From the NCBI RefSeq assembly GCF_012927275.1, contig NZ_JABBGG010000008.1:62001-126000 (forward strand): DNA of 64,000 nt, read 5' to 3'. Positions 52,103 through 61,434 of this stretch are shown here, one piece after another. Position 1 is the first letter of the stretch; each line of letters opens with the position of its first letter. This stretch comes from Massilia polaris (GTDB lineage Bacteria > Pseudomonadota > Gammaproteobacteria > Burkholderiales > Burkholderiaceae_D). The notes under the pieces were generated by a model that saw only the letters and a list, made by a program, of their open reading frames with translations, was not told where the DNA came from and ran no database searches. A program made the position numbers and the translations under genes.

Positions 52103-54385
52103 TTATTCCCCGTCCTTGTCGTCCATGTCCGTGTCCACGTTGCGCGCCTGCGCTTCGTAGAGGCGGAAGTAAGCGCCTTCGCGCGCCATCAGTTCGTCGT
52201 GGCTGCCCTGCTCCACCACCACGCCACGGTCCATGACCACCAGGCGGTCGGCACGGTGCAGCGTCGACAGGCGGTGCGCGATGGCGATCGTGGTACGGCC
52301 TTGCACCAGGTTGTCGAGCGCCTTCTGGATTTCCTTTTCGGTTTCCGAGTCGACCGACGATGTGGCTTCGTCCATGATCAGGATGGCCGGGTCGATCAGC
52401 AGCGCGCGCGCAATCGAGATGCGCTGGCGTTCGCCGCCGGACAGTCCCTGTCCGCGTTCGCCCACCATCGAATCGTAGCCCTGCGGCAGGCGCAGGATGA
52501 ATTCGTGCGCGTGCGCGGCGCGTGCTGCGGCGATAATCTGCTGGCGCGTGGCGTTCGGCTTGCCATAGGCGATGTTCTCGGCGATGGTGCCGAAGAACAG
52601 GAAAGGCTCCTGCAAAACGAGGCCGATATTGCTGCGGTATTCGGCGACCGGGAACGAGCGGATGTCGACGCCATCGAGCAGGATCGCGCCTTCGGATACA
52701 TCGTAGAAGCGGCAGATCAGGTTGACCAGGGTGCTCTTGCCCGAGCCGCTGTGGCCGACCAGGCCGACGAATTCGCCCGCCTTGATGTTGAGCGTGACGC
52801 CGCGGTTGACCGCGCGGTTACCGTAGCGGAAGCCGACTTCGCGCAGGTCGATGCGGCCTTCCACCTTGTCCAGCTTGACCGGGCTGGCCGGTTCGGCCAC
52901 GCTCGATACGTGATCGAGAATGTCGAAGATGCGCTTGGCGGCCGATGCCGACTTCTGCGTCACCGAGACGATGCGGCTCATCGAATCGAGCCTGCTGTAG
53001 AAGCGCGTGCTGTAGGCGATGAAGGCGGACAGCACGCCGACGGTGATCTCGCCTTTCGAGACCTGCCAGATGCCGAACACCCAGATCACCAGCAGGCCAA
53101 GCTCGGTCAGGAACGACACAGTCGGCGAGAACAGCGACCAGACCCGATTGAGCTTGTCGTTGACCACGAGGTTATGCTTGTTCGCTTCACGGAAGCGCAC
53201 CGCTTCGCGCTTTTCCTGCGCAAAGGCCTTGACCACGCGGATGCCGGGGATCGTATCGGCCAGCACGTTGGTGACTTCGCCCCACACACGGTCGATCTTT
53301 TCGAAGCCGGTGCGCAGGCGGTCGCGCACCACGTGGATCATCCACGCGATGAACGGCAGCGGCACCAGCGTGATCGCCGCCAGCCATGGGTTAATCGAGA
53401 ACAGGATCACGCCGGTCATCGTGATCATCAACACGTCGGACACGAAGTCGAGCAGGTGCAGCGAGAGGAACACGCTGATCCTGTCGCTGCCGCTGCCGAT
53501 GCGCGACATCAGGTCGCCGGTGCGTTTGCCGCCGAAGAATTCAAGCGACAGCTTGAGCAGGTGTTCGTAGGTAGTCGAGCGCAGGTCGGCGGCGACCCGT
53601 TCGGACACCAGCGCCAGCACGTAGGTCTTGCCCCAGCCAAGCGCCCACGCCAGCACGGCCGACGCCAACAGGCCGCCCATGTACAGGATCACCAGGTCGT
53701 TGTCGATCTTCTGGCCGTTCTGGTACGGGATCAGCACGTTGTCCATCAGCGGCATGGTCAGGTACGGCGGGATCATGTGCGCCGCGGTACTGGCCACCAT
53801 CAGGAAGAAGCCAAGCGCCAGCTGCCACTGGTAAGGCCGGGCGAAACGCCACAGCCGGAACAGGGTCCAGGTCGACGGCGGCGTGTGCAGCACCTTGGTG
53901 CAGATCGGGCATTCCTCTTCGTCCGGCGCGAGCGGCGCCTTGCAGCTTGGGCAGACATTCTGCTCGGCGACCTTCACCGGCATGCCGCTCAGGTGGCTGT
54001 CGAGATGTTCACGGAACTGGTCGACGACACGGATCGCCTGCAGGTTTTTACCCAGCGTGAAGCGCCAGGCGGCCAGCCGGCCTTGTTTGTCCACTAACTC
54101 GAGATGCCCGACACCGGCGTGATCGTGGTGCAGTAGCGACAGTCCGTCGCGGAAATGCCACTCATGCCAGGTTTTTTCTCCGGCCGCGCGCGCCATCAGG
54201 CGGCGGTTCGTGACCACCACCAGGCCCTCGCCGAAACGCAATCGCGTATCGAGGTCAACCTCCAGGGCACTTAAAACGTTTTCCCCAGATGAAAGTTTTT
54301 TCTCGACCTCCGTTTGCCACTGTTCCGGGATAGAAACCGAAGCTGGCGCGAGAAGATCGGGAGAAATAAGTTGTTCAGATGTCAT
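52103..54385 (-). CDS. Cyanophycin-associated ABC transporter, fused permease-ATPase
   Basis: This 760-aa half-transporter starts with an unusual N-terminus: a PH-like beta domain (about 30-125) and a zinc ribbon with Cys145/Cys148 and Cys159/Cys162 (VCPSCKAPL, ECPICTKVL). An exporter-type six-helix membrane domain (about 180-470) and an ABC ATPase follow, with Walker A GHSGSGKSTLVN, signature LSGGERQRIS, and Walker B LIMDEATSSVDSE. The substrate is unknown; the conserved link to DUF1854 and cyanophycin genes suggests a role in the storage polymer or its precursors. Confidence 0.88.
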   Translation of the reverse strand: MTSEQLISPDLLAPASVSIPEQWQTEVEKKLSSGENVLSALEVDLDTRLRFGEGLVVVTNRRLMARAAGEKTWHEWHFRDGLSLLHHDHAGVGHLELVDKQGRLAAWRFTLGKNLQAIRVVDQFREHLDSHLSGMPVKVAEQNVCPSCKAPLAPDEEECPICTKVLHTPPSTWTLFRLWRFARPYQWQLALGFFLMVASTAAHMIPPYLTMPLMDNVLIPYQNGQKIDNDLVILYMGGLLASAVLAWALGWGKTYVLALVSERVAADLRSTTYEHLLKLSLEFFGGKRTGDLMSRIGSGSDRISVFLSLHLLDFVSDVLMITMTGVILFSINPWLAAITLVPLPFIAWMIHVVRDRLRTGFEKIDRVWGEVTNVLADTIPGIRVVKAFAQEKREAVRFREANKHNLVVNDKLNRVWSLFSPTVSFLTELGLLVIWVFGIWQVSKGEITVGVLSAFIAYSTRFYSRLDSMSRIVSVTQKSASAAKRIFDILDHVSSVAEPASPVKLDKVEGRIDLREVGFRYGNRAVNRGVTLNIKAGEFVGLVGHSGSGKSTLVNLICRFYDVSEGAILLDGVDIRSFPVAEYRSNIGLVLQEPFLFFGTIAENIAYGKPNATRQQIIAAARAAHAHEFILRLPQGYDSMVGERGQGLSGGERQRISIARALLIDPAILIMDEATSSVDSETEKEIQKALDNLVQGRTTIAIAHRLSTLHRADRLVVMDRGVVVEQGSHDELMAREGAYFRLYEAQARNVDTDMDDKDGE

Positions 54386-54607
54386 CGTATTGCATATTCC
54401 GGCACAAGGCCACGCCTGACAAGCAGGTTTTTTGGAAATCGGGGAAGGCGGCAGCAGCTGTTAGCTCGGAAAACCAGACTGGCAGAAATCGGTTCAGCGC
54501 GGTAAGCTTCGTCTTTGGCAAGTATACAACATGATGCGGATCAAGAAGCTTCACTACAGGCCTGTTAGACGACGAGAACAACAGCCTGTTATTAAGAAAC
54601 AAATTAC

Positions 54608-56779
54608 ATGACTAAGAAGAAAGCAATCGAATTTCTCCGTGTGACGCATCTGCGCGGCCCGAACATCTGGACTTACCGCCCGGTGATCGAAACCTGGCTC
54701 GATATCGGCGCGCTTGAGGACTTCCCATCGAACCTGCTGCCCGGCCTGTACGAACGCCTGGTGGCCCTGCTCCCCGGCCTGGTCGAGCACCGCTGCGGCA
54801 TTGGCGAACGCGGCGGCTTCCTGGAACGCCTGCGCGACGGCACCTGGTCCGGCCACATCCTCGAACACGTCGTGCTTGAACTGCAAAACCTGGCCGGCAT
54901 GCGCACCGGGTTCGGCAAGACGCGCTCGACCAGCAAGATCGGCATCTACAAGATGGCGTTCCGCACCCGCCAGGAAAAGGTCGGCCGCGCCGCCTTGCTG
55001 GCTGGCCGCGACCTGTTGATGGCCGCGATCGAAGACAAGCCGTTCGACCTCGACACCATCGTGCGCGGCCTGCAGGAGATGGTCGACGACTACTGCCTGG
55101 GCCCGAGCACCGGCCACATCGTCGAAGCGGCCACCGACCGCCGCATTCCATCGATCCGCCTCACCGACGGCAACCTGGTCCAGCTTGGCCATGGCGCCGC
55201 GCAGCGCCGCATCTGGACCGCCGAAACCGACCGCACCAGCGCCATCGCCGAAGGCATCGCGAGCGACAAGGACCTGACCAAATCGCTGCTTAAATCATGC
55301 GGCCTGCCGGTACCGGAGGGCAGCCTTGTTCGCAGCGCGGACGAAGCATGGGAAGAAGCGCAGGACATCGGCGTGCCGGTGGTGATCAAGCCGTATGACG
55401 GCAACCACGGACGCGGCGTATCGCTGAACCTGATGACGCAGGCCGCCGTTGAAACGGCCTACCACCTCGCGGCCCGCAAGGGCGGCAGCAAGAGCGTCAT
55501 CGTCGAACGCTTCGTCACCGGCGACGAACACCGCCTGCTGGTAGTCGGCAGGCAACTGGTCGCCGCAGCCAAGGGCGAGTCGCTATGGGTAACCGGCGAT
55601 GGCGTACTGAATATTATTGAGCTGTGCAACCGCGACATCAACATCGACCCGCGCCGCGGCGAGACCGAGGACCATCCGCTCGGCCTGATCAAGCCCGATG
55701 TCAGCGCCGAAATCATCCTGGAACTCGAACGCCAGGCGATGACCGCGCATTCGGTGCCGCTGGCCGGCCAGAAGGTGCTGATCCAGCCGAACGGCAACGT
55801 CGCCATCGACGTCACCGACGACGTGCATCCGTCGGTGGCTGCCGCCGCGACCTTGGCTGCACGCGTGGTCGGCCTCGACATCGCCGGCATCGACCTGGTC
55901 ATGGAAGACATTTCGCGCCCGCTGGAAGAACAAGGCGGCGCGATCATCGAAGTCAACGCAAGCCCTGGCCTGCTGGCGCACCTGAAGCCAGCGGTCGGCA
56001 AGCCGCGCGAAATCGGTTCGGCCATCGTCGGCAACCTGTTCGGGCCTGACGAAAGCGGACGCATTCCGATCATCGGCGTGACCGGCAAGCGCGACACCAG
56101 CCTGATCGCGCGCATGGTCGGCTGCATGCTGCGACTGACCGGCATGCACACCGGCGTGGTCAACGCCAACGGCCTGTACCTCGACGAGCGCAAGGTCAGC
56201 AGCGCCAACAGCATGACCTTCGATGCCGGCGAACGCCTGCTGATCAACCGCACCGTGCAGGCCGCGGTATTCGAAAGCGACGCGCGCATGATCCTGGCCG
56301 AAGGCCTTGCCTACGACCGCTGCGCGGTCGGCATCGTCACCGACATGGACGGCGTCGAAGCGCTGGGCGAGTTCTATATCGAAGACATGGACGCGATGGC
56401 GAACGTCGTCCGCGCGCAGGTCGACGTCATCATGTCGAACGGCGCGGCGGTGCTGAACGCGGCAGTGATCGAAGTCGCCGAACTGGCGACCCTGTGCGAC
56501 GGCGAAGTGATCTTCTATGCCGAAGACCACGCGCTGCCGGCGATCGCCGAGCATCGCGCCGGCGGCCACCGTGCGGTATTCCCGCGCGACGGCGCCATCG
56601 TGCTGGCCGAAGGGGCCGACGAGACAGTGCTGCTGGCCCTGTCCGCGCTGAAGCCGGCGACGGCGGCGGTGCCTGGCGCGGTGCTGGCGGCAGCTGCCGC
56701 CACCTGGGCGCTGGGCATGGAGCCAGGACTGATCGCCGCAGGACTTCGCAACTTCGACGCCAGCCCGGCAGGCCATTAA
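54608..56779 (+). CDS. cphA': Second cyanophycin synthetase with degenerate Mur-ligase site
   Basis: This 723-aa CphA-like enzyme has the CphA N-terminal domain (1-160), an ATP-grasp domain (about 215-480; VPVVIKPYDGNHGRGVSLNL, GAIIEVNASPGLLAHL) and a Mur-ligase-like domain. In that last domain the P-loop region (from residue 490) reads GVTGKRDTS instead of GTNGKTTT, so the lysine is in place but the Thr pair is lost, and the C-terminus is about 130 residues shorter than CphA. By analogy with CphA2, it may polymerise preformed Asp-Arg units or act only through its ATP-grasp site. It is 91 bases upstream of cphA. Confidence 0.88.
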   Translation: MTKKKAIEFLRVTHLRGPNIWTYRPVIETWLDIGALEDFPSNLLPGLYERLVALLPGLVEHRCGIGERGGFLERLRDGTWSGHILEHVVLELQNLAGMRTGFGKTRSTSKIGIYKMAFRTRQEKVGRAALLAGRDLLMAAIEDKPFDLDTIVRGLQEMVDDYCLGPSTGHIVEAATDRRIPSIRLTDGNLVQLGHGAAQRRIWTAETDRTSAIAEGIASDKDLTKSLLKSCGLPVPEGSLVRSADEAWEEAQDIGVPVVIKPYDGNHGRGVSLNLMTQAAVETAYHLAARKGGSKSVIVERFVTGDEHRLLVVGRQLVAAAKGESLWVTGDGVLNIIELCNRDINIDPRRGETEDHPLGLIKPDVSAEIILELERQAMTAHSVPLAGQKVLIQPNGNVAIDVTDDVHPSVAAAATLAARVVGLDIAGIDLVMEDISRPLEEQGGAIIEVNASPGLLAHLKPAVGKPREIGSAIVGNLFGPDESGRIPIIGVTGKRDTSLIARMVGCMLRLTGMHTGVVNANGLYLDERKVSSANSMTFDAGERLLINRTVQAAVFESDARMILAEGLAYDRCAVGIVTDMDGVEALGEFYIEDMDAMANVVRAQVDVIMSNGAAVLNAAVIEVAELATLCDGEVIFYAEDHALPAIAEHRAGGHRAVFPRDGAIVLAEGADETVLLALSALKPATAAVPGAVLAAAAATWALGMEPGLIAAGLRNFDASPAGH

Positions 56780-56870
56780 ACAACAGCGGGCCTGGCGGCT
56801 TGCCGCCGGCCCTGCGCCCGCCCGCGCCACGGCGCGCGCGGGCAAATCGACCACTTTAGGATGACGGTTT

Positions 56871-59441
56871 ATGGAAGTATCTCGCGTACGGGCCCTGCGT
56901 GGCCCTAACCTCTGGAGCCACCACACATCGGTGGAAGCGATCGTCGCATGCGACAGCAACGAACAGTCGCTGGGCAACCTGCCGGGTTTCGAAGCACGCC
57001 TGCGCGAACGCTTCCCCTCCATCACGCCGCTGCAGCCGAGCGGCCATGAAGACGTTATCCCGATGGCGCACGTGCTTGAAGTAGCCGCGCTCGACCTGCA
57101 GGCGCAGGCCGGCTGCCCCGTTACCTTCAGCCGCACCACGGCCACGCTGGAGCCGGGCATCTACCAGGTGGTCGTCGAGTATTCCGAAGAGGCCGTCGGC
57201 CGCCGCGCGCTGGAACTGGCGCAGCAGCTCTGCACCGCCGCGCAGGATGACACCCCGTTCGACCTTGAAGCCGCGCTGGCCGAACTGCGCGACCTCGACG
57301 AAGACGTGCGCCTCGGCCCTTCGACCGGCTCCATCGTCGATGCCGCGGTCGCCCGCAATATCCCGTTCCGCCGCCTGACCGAAGGCAGCCTGGTGATGTT
57401 CGGCTGGGGCAGCCGCCAGCGCCGCATCCAGGCCGCCGAAATCGACACCACCGGGGCGATCGCCGAGACCATCGCGCAGGACAAGGAACTGACCAAGAAG
57501 CTGCTGCACGCCGCTGGCGTGCCGGTGCCGATGGGCCGCGTCGTCAGCGATCCGGAAGACGCATGGACCGCCGCGCAGGAAATCGGCCTGCCGGTCGTGA
57601 TCAAGCCGAAGGACGGCAACCAGGGCAAGGGCGTCACCGTCAATGTCACGACGCGCGAACAGCTGGCTGCGGGCTTTACCGCCGCCGCCGAATTCCGCGA
57701 CGACGTGATGGTCGAACGCTACCTGCCGGGTAACGACTTCCGCCTGCTGGTCATCGGCAACAAGCTGGTTGCAGCCGCGCGCCGCGACCCGCCGCAAGTG
57801 GTCGGCGATGGCGTGCACACCGTGCGCGAACTGGTCGACCAGGTCAATCTCGACCCGCGCCGCGGCAATGGCCATTCGACCTCGCTGACCAAGATCCGTT
57901 TCGACGACATCGCCCTGGCGAGCCTTGCCAAACAAGGCCTGCAGGCCGATTCGGTTGCGGTCAAGGGCCAGCGCGTCATCTTGCGCAACAACGCCAACCT
58001 GTCGACCGGCGGCGCCGCTACCGACGTTACCGACGACGTGCATCCGGAAGTCGCGGAGCGCGCGATTGCGGCCGCCCACATGGTCGGCCTCGACATCTGC
58101 GGCGTCGACCTCGTGTGCGACAGCGTGCTCAAGCCGATCGAAGAACAGAACGGCGGCATCGTCGAAGTCAACGCGGCCCCCGGCCTGCGCATGCACCTGT
58201 CGCCATCGTTCGGCAAAGGCCGCGCGGTGGGCGAAGCGATTGTGTCGACCATGTTCGCCTCCGGCGACGACGGCCGCATTCCCGTGGTCGCCGTCACCGG
58301 CACCAACGGCAAGACCACCACGGTGCGCCTGATCGCCCACCTGCTGACTGCCGGCGGCTTGCGTACCGGCATGACCAATACCGACGGCGTCTACATCGAA
58401 GGCCGCCGCATCGACAGCGGCGACTGCAGCGGCCCGCGCAGCGCGCGTAACGTGCTGATGCACCCCGACGTCGACGCAGCCGTATTCGAAACCGCGCGCG
58501 GCGGCCTGCTGCGCGAAGGCCTGGCCTTCGACCGCTGCAAGGTCGCGGTGGTGACCAACATCGGTTCGGGCGACCACCTTGGCCTGAACTACATCACCAC
58601 GCTCGAAGACCTGGCGGTACTCAAGCGCGTCATCGTGCAAAATGTGGCCGACGACGGCGTCGCCGTGCTCAACGCGGCCGATCCGATCGTCGCCGCGATG
58701 GCGCACAACTGCCGCGGCAGCGTGACCTTCTTCGCGGCCGACGTGAACCATCCGGTCATGTCCACCCACCGCGCACAGGGCAACCGCGTCGTCTACGTCG
58801 ACGGCGGCATGCTGGTCGCGGCGCAGGGCAAGGCGGTGCACCGCGTGGCGCTATCGGAAGTGCCGATCACGCGCAACGGCACCGTCGGTTTCCAGGTCGA
58901 GAACGTCATGGCGTCGGTAGCGGCGGCATGGGCGACCGGCGTCGAGTGGGACCGCATCTGCGCGGGCCTGAAGTCGTTCGCCAACGAGAGCGACAACGCG
59001 CCTGGCCGCTTCAACGTCTTCAACTACCGCGGCGCCACCGTCATCGCCGACTACGGCCACAACCCCGACGCGATCCTCGCGCTGGTGCGCGCGGTCGACA
59101 GCATGCCGGCCAAGCGCCGTTCGGTTGTCATCAGCGGGGCGGGCGACCGGCGCGATGAGGACATCCGCCAGCAGACCGAGATCCTCGGCAGCGCGTTCGA
59201 CGATGTGCTGCTGTACCAGGACCAGTGCCAGCGCGGGCGCGAAGACGGCGAAGTCGTGGGGCTGCTGCGCCAGGGCCTGGTGGGCGCGAGCCGCACCACC
59301 CATGTCGATGAAATCACCGGCGAATTCGTCGCGATCGACAAGGCGCTGGCGCGCCTGTCCGAAGGTGACCTGTGCCTGATCCTGATCGACCAGGTCGACG
59401 AGGCGCTGGCGCGCATCGCAGGCCGCGTCGCGGCAGGCTGA
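56871..59441 (+). CDS. cphA: Cyanophycin synthetase
   Basis: CphA makes the Asp backbone and Arg side chains of cyanophycin from ATP, Asp and Arg. The 856-aa sequence has the N-terminal domain (MEVSRVRALRGPNLWS), the ATP-grasp domain (LPVVIKPKDGNQGKGVTVNV; GIVEVNAAPGLRMHL) and an intact Mur-ligase domain with P-loop GTNGKTTT from residue 477, TDGVYIEGRRIDSGDCSGP and DYGHNPDAI. Length is typical (about 870). Cyanophycinase (CphB) is not in the window. Confidence 0.95.
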   Translation: MEVSRVRALRGPNLWSHHTSVEAIVACDSNEQSLGNLPGFEARLRERFPSITPLQPSGHEDVIPMAHVLEVAALDLQAQAGCPVTFSRTTATLEPGIYQVVVEYSEEAVGRRALELAQQLCTAAQDDTPFDLEAALAELRDLDEDVRLGPSTGSIVDAAVARNIPFRRLTEGSLVMFGWGSRQRRIQAAEIDTTGAIAETIAQDKELTKKLLHAAGVPVPMGRVVSDPEDAWTAAQEIGLPVVIKPKDGNQGKGVTVNVTTREQLAAGFTAAAEFRDDVMVERYLPGNDFRLLVIGNKLVAAARRDPPQVVGDGVHTVRELVDQVNLDPRRGNGHSTSLTKIRFDDIALASLAKQGLQADSVAVKGQRVILRNNANLSTGGAATDVTDDVHPEVAERAIAAAHMVGLDICGVDLVCDSVLKPIEEQNGGIVEVNAAPGLRMHLSPSFGKGRAVGEAIVSTMFASGDDGRIPVVAVTGTNGKTTTVRLIAHLLTAGGLRTGMTNTDGVYIEGRRIDSGDCSGPRSARNVLMHPDVDAAVFETARGGLLREGLAFDRCKVAVVTNIGSGDHLGLNYITTLEDLAVLKRVIVQNVADDGVAVLNAADPIVAAMAHNCRGSVTFFAADVNHPVMSTHRAQGNRVVYVDGGMLVAAQGKAVHRVALSEVPITRNGTVGFQVENVMASVAAAWATGVEWDRICAGLKSFANESDNAPGRFNVFNYRGATVIADYGHNPDAILALVRAVDSMPAKRRSVVISGAGDRRDEDIRQQTEILGSAFDDVLLYQDQCQRGREDGEVVGLLRQGLVGASRTTHVDEITGEFVAIDKALARLSEGDLCLILIDQVDEALARIAGRVAAG

Positions 59442-59448
59442 CCCTCTC

Positions 59449-59473
59449 CACGCGGCGCGCGCCGCGCCGCGTG
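59449..59473 (+). terminator. Hairpin after cphA
   Basis: CACGCGGCG / CGCCGCGTG is a 9-bp perfect stem with a 7-base loop, 8 bases after the cphA stop. No T-tract follows, so it may be a Rho-dependent stop or a messenger end-protecting hairpin. Confidence 0.4.
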
Positions 59474-59525
59474 CGCCGCTGGACTCTTGCTCCGTTCAAT
59501 GCTAATTTGCAGGACGGAGGAACGC

Positions 59526-59969
59526 ATGGAAGCTACCCCCGCTGTTGCCGACGGCCCAGACTTCGTCCTCTGGATCGAGGGCCAGTGTGCGCTTCTCCGG
59601 AGCAAGCAGTTTGACCAACTGGACCTGGATACGCTGGTCAAGGAGCTGGACACGATGGGTGGCAATGAACGGCGCGAACTGCAATCACGGCTGGAAACGC
59701 TGATGATGAACTTGCTCAAATGCCAGTTTCAGCCCGAACCGAAGTCGCGCGCCTGGCTCGGCGCCGTGCGCGAGCAGCGCTCGGAAATCGAACGCATCCT
59801 CGCACAGAGTCCTAGCCTGGGCGGTGCCATTGCCGAGTATGCGAACCACGTCTACAAGGCTGCCTATGAGCGCGCGGGCGCCGAAACCGGCATCCCACGT
59901 GCTGCATTCCCACAAGCAAACCCGTACAGCAAAGAGCAACTGCTCGATCCGGATTTCGTGCCGACCTGA
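59526..59969 (+). CDS. DUF29 family protein (copy 2)
   Basis: This 147-aa DUF29 protein starts at ATG 59526 with GGAGG upstream. It follows the family pattern: DFVLWIEGQCALLRSKQFDQLD, LVKELDTMGGNERRELQSRL, LMMNLLKCQFQPEPKSRAWL, VREQRSEIERILAQSPSL and the end FPQANPYSKEQLLDPDFVP. It is closely related to copy 1 at 1355-1816. Function is unknown. It ends directly next to the end of the convergent MBL gene. Confidence 0.85.
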   Translation: MEATPAVADGPDFVLWIEGQCALLRSKQFDQLDLDTLVKELDTMGGNERRELQSRLETLMMNLLKCQFQPEPKSRAWLGAVREQRSEIERILAQSPSLGGAIAEYANHVYKAAYERAGAETGIPRAAFPQANPYSKEQLLDPDFVPT

Positions 59970-60718
59970 TCAGCCCTGCGGGCTGTGCGTCATCTGCGGG
60001 CAGTACTTGTTCAGCTTGTCGGGCAAGTGGTCGGGACACACGCCGCACTGCTTGTTGCCGGGAACCGCGTAGTCGATGAAATTCGGATACGGCAGGTGAA
60101 GGCCGGCCATGATCGTGCGGAATTCCTCCAGCGACTTATCCTGCCCCAGCCGCGGATTGCGGGCTTTTTCCTGGGCGATCGACGACACATGGCGCTGCTG
60201 GTAGTCGTGTGCCGGGTACACCAGGGATCGTCGGGGAGCGCGAACAATTTCCGGTGCACGCTGTCATACAAAGTATCGGAGCTGCCATCCTGGAAATCGG
60301 TGCGGCCGCAGCCGTCGATCAACAGGGCGTCGCCGGTGAATACGCGGCCACCGACCACGTAGGCGAAATGGCCGCTGGTGTGGCCGGGCGTGTGCAGCGG
60401 ATTAAGCGTAATCGCGCCCACCTGGAGCGGTGCGCCCTCCTCCAGCGACAGGTCGGCGCAGGCCACGTCCTCCGGGGCGGGGGCGGCTATCTTGCAGCCA
60501 GTGCGCTTGCGCAGCTCCATCGCACCGGTGATGTGGTCGGCATGCACGTGGGTGTCGACGGTCCAGGCAAGCCTCAAGCCGAGCCGCGCCAGCTCGGCGA
60601 GGTCGCGATCCTGGGTAACGATCACGGGATCGATCAAGATCGCCTCGCCCGTTTCCTCGCTGCCGAGCAGGTAGGTGTAGGTGCTCGATACTGGTTCGAA
60701 TAATTGGCGGAAGATCAT
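59970..60718 (-). pseudogene. Frameshifted MBL-fold hydrolase, persulfide-dioxygenase-like
   Basis: The start at ATG 60716-60718 (MIFRQLFEPVSSTYTYLLG) has GGAGAGG upstream. The metal site reads THVHADHITGA, with LHTPGHTSGHFAYVV and FTGDALLIDGCGRTDFQ after it, the pattern of ETHE1/Blh-type persulfide dioxygenases. Near 60225-60230 one base appears lost: the frame turns from ALPDD to noise, while the next frame reads YPAHDYQQRHVSSIAQEKARN to a proper end at 59970. A single base insertion would restore about 250 aa. It is either a recent pseudogene or a sequencing error. Confidence 0.8.
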
Positions 60719-60837
60719 GCTTGCCTCTCCTCTTGTGCGCGTGCCCGTACGCAGCACGTGTGATTTACTCAGTATCAGACATCTTCCGACGGAACTCAAC
60801 CTCAGCCCAACGGGTCAAACTAGTGAATGGCGCGCGC

Positions 60838-61317
60838 ATGAGCCGAATAATTAGCCGCCAGCAGCAAGCGGTGCCTGATCGCCCCCCGGACGATAGCGAC
60901 TATGAGGCCGACTTCGTCGCCTGGGTTGAACGACAGGCTGCTTTGCTGCGCGCAGGGCAATTTAGCGAACTTGACTGCGAAAACCTGCTTGAGGAGCTGG
61001 AATCGATGGGTTCGAATGAACACCATGAACTGCGCAGTCGCATGATCGTCCTACTCGCCCATCTACTCAAGTGCAAGCACCAGCCACAGCGAAAATGCAA
61101 GAGCTGGTTTTCGACCCTTGGTGAGCAGCGCGACCAGATTGCGATCCGACTTCAACGCAGCCCTAGCCTTCGACGGTATGTCGATCGCTACATCAACGCT
61201 GCATATCGTTCGGCAGTTTATCCTGCCTCAGTGGAAACAGGACTGCCGGAATCGGCATTTCCAGCCACCCCGCCTTTTTCCGAGGAAGAAGTGCTAGGTC
61301 TTCGCTTCATTCCCTGA
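60838..61317 (+). CDS. DUF29 family protein (copy 3)
   Basis: This 159-aa DUF29 protein begins at ATG 60838 (MSRIISRQQQAVPDRPPDD). The family blocks are ADFVAWVERQAALLRAGQFSEL, LLEELESMGSNEHHELRSRM, LLAHLLKCKHQPQRKCKSWF, LGEQRDQIAIRLQRSPSLRR and the ending AFPATPPFSEEEVLGLRFIP. It is more diverged than copies 1 and 2 and uses less G+C-rich codons than the neighbours. Function is unknown; it is divergent from the frameshifted hydrolase gene. Confidence 0.83.
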   Translation: MSRIISRQQQAVPDRPPDDSDYEADFVAWVERQAALLRAGQFSELDCENLLEELESMGSNEHHELRSRMIVLLAHLLKCKHQPQRKCKSWFSTLGEQRDQIAIRLQRSPSLRRYVDRYINAAYRSAVYPASVETGLPESAFPATPPFSEEEVLGLRFIP

Positions 61318-61434
61318 CCTGTCGCCAAAACTTCTTCGTCGCCGGCCGTTTTCGTCGATTCGGAAGCGGTGAAAGCGGTAAAATGGCGGTCCTGACATTG
61401 CGCCGCGCCTTGTCCGCCTCACAACGAAGACGAA

